A stretch of 64,000 nucleotides of DNA from Tritrichomonas musculus. Taxonomy: Eukaryota > Parabasalia > Tritrichomonadida > Tritrichomonadidae. Of the stretch, positions 61,801 through 64,000 are shown piece after piece (the stretch's first letter is position 1; each line of letters starts with the position of its first letter). The notes below the pieces were generated by a model. The model ran no database searches, had not been told where the DNA came from, and was given only the letters and a program-made list of their open reading frames with translations. Made by a program: the position numbers and the translations under genes. Where the stretch lies: positions 2,294,001-2,358,000 of the forward strand of contig JAPFFF010000008.1 of assembly GCA_039105265.1 (NCBI GenBank), given 5' to 3'.

Positions 61801-62007
61801 ATTGTTGATAACATAATCACGCAATCCGTTAACTGCTTCATTCAATTGTTCCTTAGTGATTCCATTTCCGTTTGAAATCCCTACGTTTCCGTTCGATGTA
61901 TCACCTTTGATAACATAATTATCGACATATCTTTTAATGTATTCGTTAATCAATCCGTCAATAGTATTTGTTTTTGTTATGTGTCCGCTCTGCTCAATCG
62001 TAAACAT
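58846..62007 (-). CDS. Polinton fibre-like repeat protein
   Basis: The 1053-residue protein has no membrane segment. It carries recurring modules such as NYALKTDIPEP and YYSSAQADEKFVDEDELAYE (near residues 75-95, 290-330 and 490-530). These resemble the short registers of phage tail-fibre and other trimeric fibre proteins. Between them lie strand-rich blocks. The C-terminal 120 residues (from SDFVVGSPVYMTG) look like a compact beta domain suited to capping or attachment. A role in a surface fibre of the particle is an inference. It is convergent with the HNH gene (6-bp gap). Confidence 0.75.
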   Translation of the reverse strand: MFTIEQSGHITKTNTIDGLINEYIKRYVDNYVIKGDTSNGNVGISNGNGITKEQLNEAVNGLRDYVINNYALSTDIPEPIDITNYALKTDIPEVLKNSELQLNIKELLPDEMFQKLMAEDDKPLSAQASMCLTSIAVNEGFQSALDDCAERYVPKDDLKNYITRDNLTVSTEYTIEIKTYMFPNIGPVPEEYEENGMDTSHVLPFKEGTHLVGYKLDNSGNIFHFDIRFKTNELYADDEYNVKQHEAEGFESEGEYFELVWDEFTGAIYDRYQYLPITITLAETNDELALKSDIPEPVDLTPYYTSAQADEKFVDEDELAYELDKYETKTVAEGKYAMKSEIPEIIEGQTTIQFEIVNNTIPDLDYNTYHELIEQYGLDIVSSNSFYTGHYVHVDYSYNDDDDEQPSQIMRIEGSDSSIWFLYDSHELINPGTGDTPEVLSCSITKTIEPTDRNAYSARYVSNNYALKTDIPEPVDLTPYYSSAQADEKFVDEDELAYELDKYALKTDIPTIPTDLVNESALSTALYGTELNIEYPNPVRDYIFVKPYLPETDIHVIFDVNWGSNKDYINNIQHFDLIFKPYEKYMRGYRMMLDNGLSIVWYDRGEFMLCNSSGNTQWLINVIKAQIESPFIKTANVVDENPEQITIQCTQNESGCVVPDDDIRRVFTTKNIIVKFKRNADDASYEEVEYEYSLYKSLNMIYKSTSNELININYNTHIVSLRAADDTLTNIYDASITLISIRPVNDNMITSVKYVNDNFALKSNVITEEQLIKKCAIDCGPITEGGEISIHYLKLEDKVIKLEYIVGDYALCLEIRILFYDTTGNPHNIVLVLHQRTVYFDNFKFPFYYEDTVDITSGRPLTYNFPIGGYSWTTTQELLDAKQIYSRCIMSRGYLAKYKAAIYGAQSNTTITHYSPIESSMNSVSDFVVGSPVYMTGKVYKHVGDEWKPSTADDTTDCICSVKTSGTWKEYVGICVRIDDKNKCITFSSHGDYMVRVNDSSCYSIGDEVFIDNEDNKLKVLSGETAITSKIKRMTVGIITSIIDERTLAVFKE

Positions 62008-62029
62008 TCAATTTATTAGAAACTAAACA
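62008..62029. promoter_or_regulatory. 22-bp divergent intergenic region
   Basis: Only TCAATTTATTAGAAACTAAA plus two bases lie between the start codons of the fibre-like gene (minus) and the next gene (plus). Both transcripts must have extremely short leaders, or start inside the opposite coding region. The spacing suits the initiator-driven, short-leader promoters of trichomonads. Confidence 0.5.
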
Positions 62030-64000
62030 ATGTCAAAACAAGATAAAAATAATTCATCTGATAGCTTTGAATTAGATTTAAGTAATATTGATGATGAAAC
62101 TATATTTGATAGTGAGGTATCTAAACCTGATGATGATGAAGAACTAGAGGACCCGATAGATTATTTTAAGAACACGTTTCTCAGTACATACAAACTAGAA
62201 CACCCCAATGATTTAATTAATTTGTTGTATCAAATACAAAACAATGAATATACAGGAAGAAGTGTGGGAAAGATTCGTGAAATGAAAGTCAAGTTTCGTC
62301 GATTTGTTTCATTGATGAACAAAATCAATGCAGGTATTAAAAGTAAAGGTAATCGATTCCTTAGTTTAAAAGAGTACACAACAGATAAAAAAAGTCTTGA
62401 TATCATTATCAATTACTTCAATATTGTTGTCAACGATGATTTGAATTATAGCTCTGATGGTTTTCGTTCATCACCCATCAAACCACCGAGAAAGAGTCAA
62501 ACACCACAAACCAACAAAGGAAGAAGAAAGAGAACAAGCATACATGAACCAACACTTGATACTAATAAACGAAGAACACCAAGAAGAAAACGCATAACTC
62601 CGAGTGATTCTGATGAAAATGACTCGACAATACAATTGCCTAAAGACAGTGAAGATTCATTACTTAATATAACATTAAGCGAATCAGATTCTGAGTCATT
62701 AATATTGAAAAACGATGATTTATCTGATTCTTTTATTGAACCATCAAAGGAACACAATAAAAATAATTTTTCAACTAATAAAATGGCAGACGACAACAAC
62801 AATAATAACGGACCTCTTCAATCATTATATGATGATGAATTAGATGATTGGCATGATGATGATGAAGCAGCAACCGAAGCATACAGATATACAAAAACAC
62901 CTGCAAAACAACCATACAGATATGTTGATAATGAAGAAGAAGCACAAGAAATTAAATCACCTTTTGCAAGGAAATACAAAGGATATGCAGAAGATAACAA
63001 AGCAGATGCTGAAATACTTGATGAATTAATAAGAAATGCAAAGCAACCCTCAAAGAATACTCGCGGACGTCGTGATAAAAAAGATATGCCTCTTGTTAAC
63101 TCAACATTAAAGGATTCATTTGACAAGCTTGAAATACCTCGGGTTGGTGGTAATATATCCTATTACAGAGATAAATTTATTGATATGATTATTAACGGAA
63201 ACTTCAGAATCAAATACATTCCGAATGCAGCTTGTCGTGATACAGCTATTGAATACTGTAAGAATTCAGTTGATAAAGACGGTAAACCAAGATATCGTTT
63301 ATTACCAGAAAATGCCAAAGACCCGTTAGGAAACTCAATAACAGACTTGAACGGTGATAAAGTTGATGATGTTGTTTTAATTGATAGGAACGGTAATCCT
63401 TCAATCATTAACGGATACAAGCTTGTATTTGCTTCTCCTTACAAGAAAGTTTGGAAATCTGTTATTAAAACAAAACAAGAAAGAAAAGAAATGCCGTTCA
63501 ATAAATGGATTCAATCATTATTTGATAAAGATATCAAGAAAATTGATTGGGATGCTGGTCAATACAAATTAACAAAGGGAAAAGAAATGCAAGAGCTAGA
63601 AAATTATTACGGTCCTATGGGTCTGGGAAAAGCAAGAGTCAGCAAACGTATTACACCAAGTTCTTATTGGTCATCAATCTTTTCTAAAGTCTGGAAAGTG
63701 TATTGGAATGACGAACAATTCTTTGTATTATCTCCTTTGAAGAAACTCATCAATTACCTTGCTGTATCAAATATGTTATTTGCTTATCTCTTTGATGCTC
63801 CTTTCAAAGAACTAATTCAAGACAATAAGTTCAATGGAAAGATATTAACATATGAACAATGGACATATTGGAAACAACAGAACAATAAAGAATATGTTTC
63901 AGTATTAGGAAAGAATGTTCAATCATATGTTGAGAAGATTATTGATAAAGCTATTGATATCACATCAGGAGAATTAAAGGCTGAACCAAGTCAATGGGGT
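62030..64000 (+). CDS. large Polinton protein, partial (continues past right edge)
   Basis: The open frame runs from ATG at 62030 to the last base (657 codons). The first 250 residues are acidic and basic low-complexity with a KPPRKSQTPQTNKGRRKRTS stretch. A second possible start is the ATG at 62783 (MADDNNNNNG). From about residue 360 the text becomes ordered: VGGNISYYRDKFIDMIINGN, then DLNGDKVDDVVLIDRNGNPS and INGYKLVFASPYKKVW. This Asp/Asn-Gly-rich block followed by INGY recurs in virion-type proteins of large DNA viruses as I recall them, but I cannot name a family. A structural role is a guess. Confidence 0.75.
   Translation, partial: MSKQDKNNSSDSFELDLSNIDDETIFDSEVSKPDDDEELEDPIDYFKNTFLSTYKLEHPNDLINLLYQIQNNEYTGRSVGKIREMKVKFRRFVSLMNKINAGIKSKGNRFLSLKEYTTDKKSLDIIINYFNIVVNDDLNYSSDGFRSSPIKPPRKSQTPQTNKGRRKRTSIHEPTLDTNKRRTPRRKRITPSDSDENDSTIQLPKDSEDSLLNITLSESDSESLILKNDDLSDSFIEPSKEHNKNNFSTNKMADDNNNNNGPLQSLYDDELDDWHDDDEAATEAYRYTKTPAKQPYRYVDNEEEAQEIKSPFARKYKGYAEDNKADAEILDELIRNAKQPSKNTRGRRDKKDMPLVNSTLKDSFDKLEIPRVGGNISYYRDKFIDMIINGNFRIKYIPNAACRDTAIEYCKNSVDKDGKPRYRLLPENAKDPLGNSITDLNGDKVDDVVLIDRNGNPSIINGYKLVFASPYKKVWKSVIKTKQERKEMPFNKWIQSLFDKDIKKIDWDAGQYKLTKGKEMQELENYYGPMGLGKARVSKRITPSSYWSSIFSKVWKVYWNDEQFFVLSPLKKLINYLAVSNMLFAYLFDAPFKELIQDNKFNGKILTYEQWTYWKQQNNKEYVSVLGKNVQSYVEKIIDKAIDITSGELKAEPSQWG

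Larger units (their letters stand above)
49110..64000 (+). mobile_element. Polinton/Maverick, left part, open at right edge
   Basis: This large virus-like DNA element is identified by a protein-primed DNA polymerase B and an A32-type packaging ATPase, with a fibre-like protein and small unknown genes. The left boundary is put at 49,110, where the LINE copy is cut and the new sequence starts with AG, the usual first bases of Polinton ends. The 6 bases before it, AAGGGC, are the candidate target duplication. The genes visible look whole and no breaks were noticed. Sitting in a near-identical LINE copy, it is probably young. The other terminus is not in the window. Confidence 0.8.

Noticed and set aside
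62230-63420. Several minus-strand ORFs of 60-102 codons
   Set aside because: They are antisense to the long open plus-strand frame starting at 62030, which has far better coding character.

Overview
The window looks like nuclear DNA of a parabasalid protist (Trichomonas/Tritrichomonas type). This is an inference from very AT-rich spacers, single-exon genes with short leaders, trichomonad-style R2R3 Myb modules, a Polinton (Maverick) and many short TA-flanked transposon relics. The standard genetic code fits every long ORF. Species cannot be fixed from sequence reading alone.

Region 1 (1-18.9 kb) is host sequence: the N-terminal part of a guanylate kinase, a PP4/PP2A-like protein phosphatase, a GT61-like membrane glycosyltransferase, a large coiled-coil protein, a tetraspanin-like four-pass membrane protein, an ARM-like helical protein and a BTB-like/coiled-coil protein. 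The long spacers hold a 261-bp tandem repeat, a decayed hAT transposon with intact 20-bp terminal inverted repeats (TIRs) and 8-bp target duplication, and a cluster of three TA-flanked MITE-like elements, one nested and two abutting.

Region 2 (19.0-49.1 kb) is a head-to-tail array of one non-LTR retrotransposon family, all on the minus strand. It has an old 5.5-kb copy with the reverse transcriptase half deleted and a MITE inserted (R1), a 3' stub (R2) followed by a 21-bp repeat, two nearly identical full-length copies with ORFs spaced 10,094 bp apart, and a third copy cut at 49,109. Each full copy encodes one 3275-residue protein: a Gln/Asn-rich N-terminus, three Myb repeats, six C2H2 fingers, a reverse transcriptase (YADD), a zinc knuckle and a restriction-enzyme-like (REL) endonuclease. 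This places it with the REL-endonuclease LINEs (R2/NeSL/CRE/Utopia side), but with an unusually large DNA-binding half.

Region 3 (49.1-64.0 kb) is the left part of a Polinton that appears to have inserted into the third LINE copy. It carries two adjacent 19-bp-period minisatellites, an A32-type packaging ATPase, a protein-primed DNA polymerase B with an HNH domain in its exonuclease-polymerase linker, a NUMOD4-HNH protein, a fibre-like repeat protein, a large protein running off the right edge, and several small unknown genes. The visible genes look whole, so the insertion looks recent. Integrase, protease and the right terminus, if present, lie outside the window.
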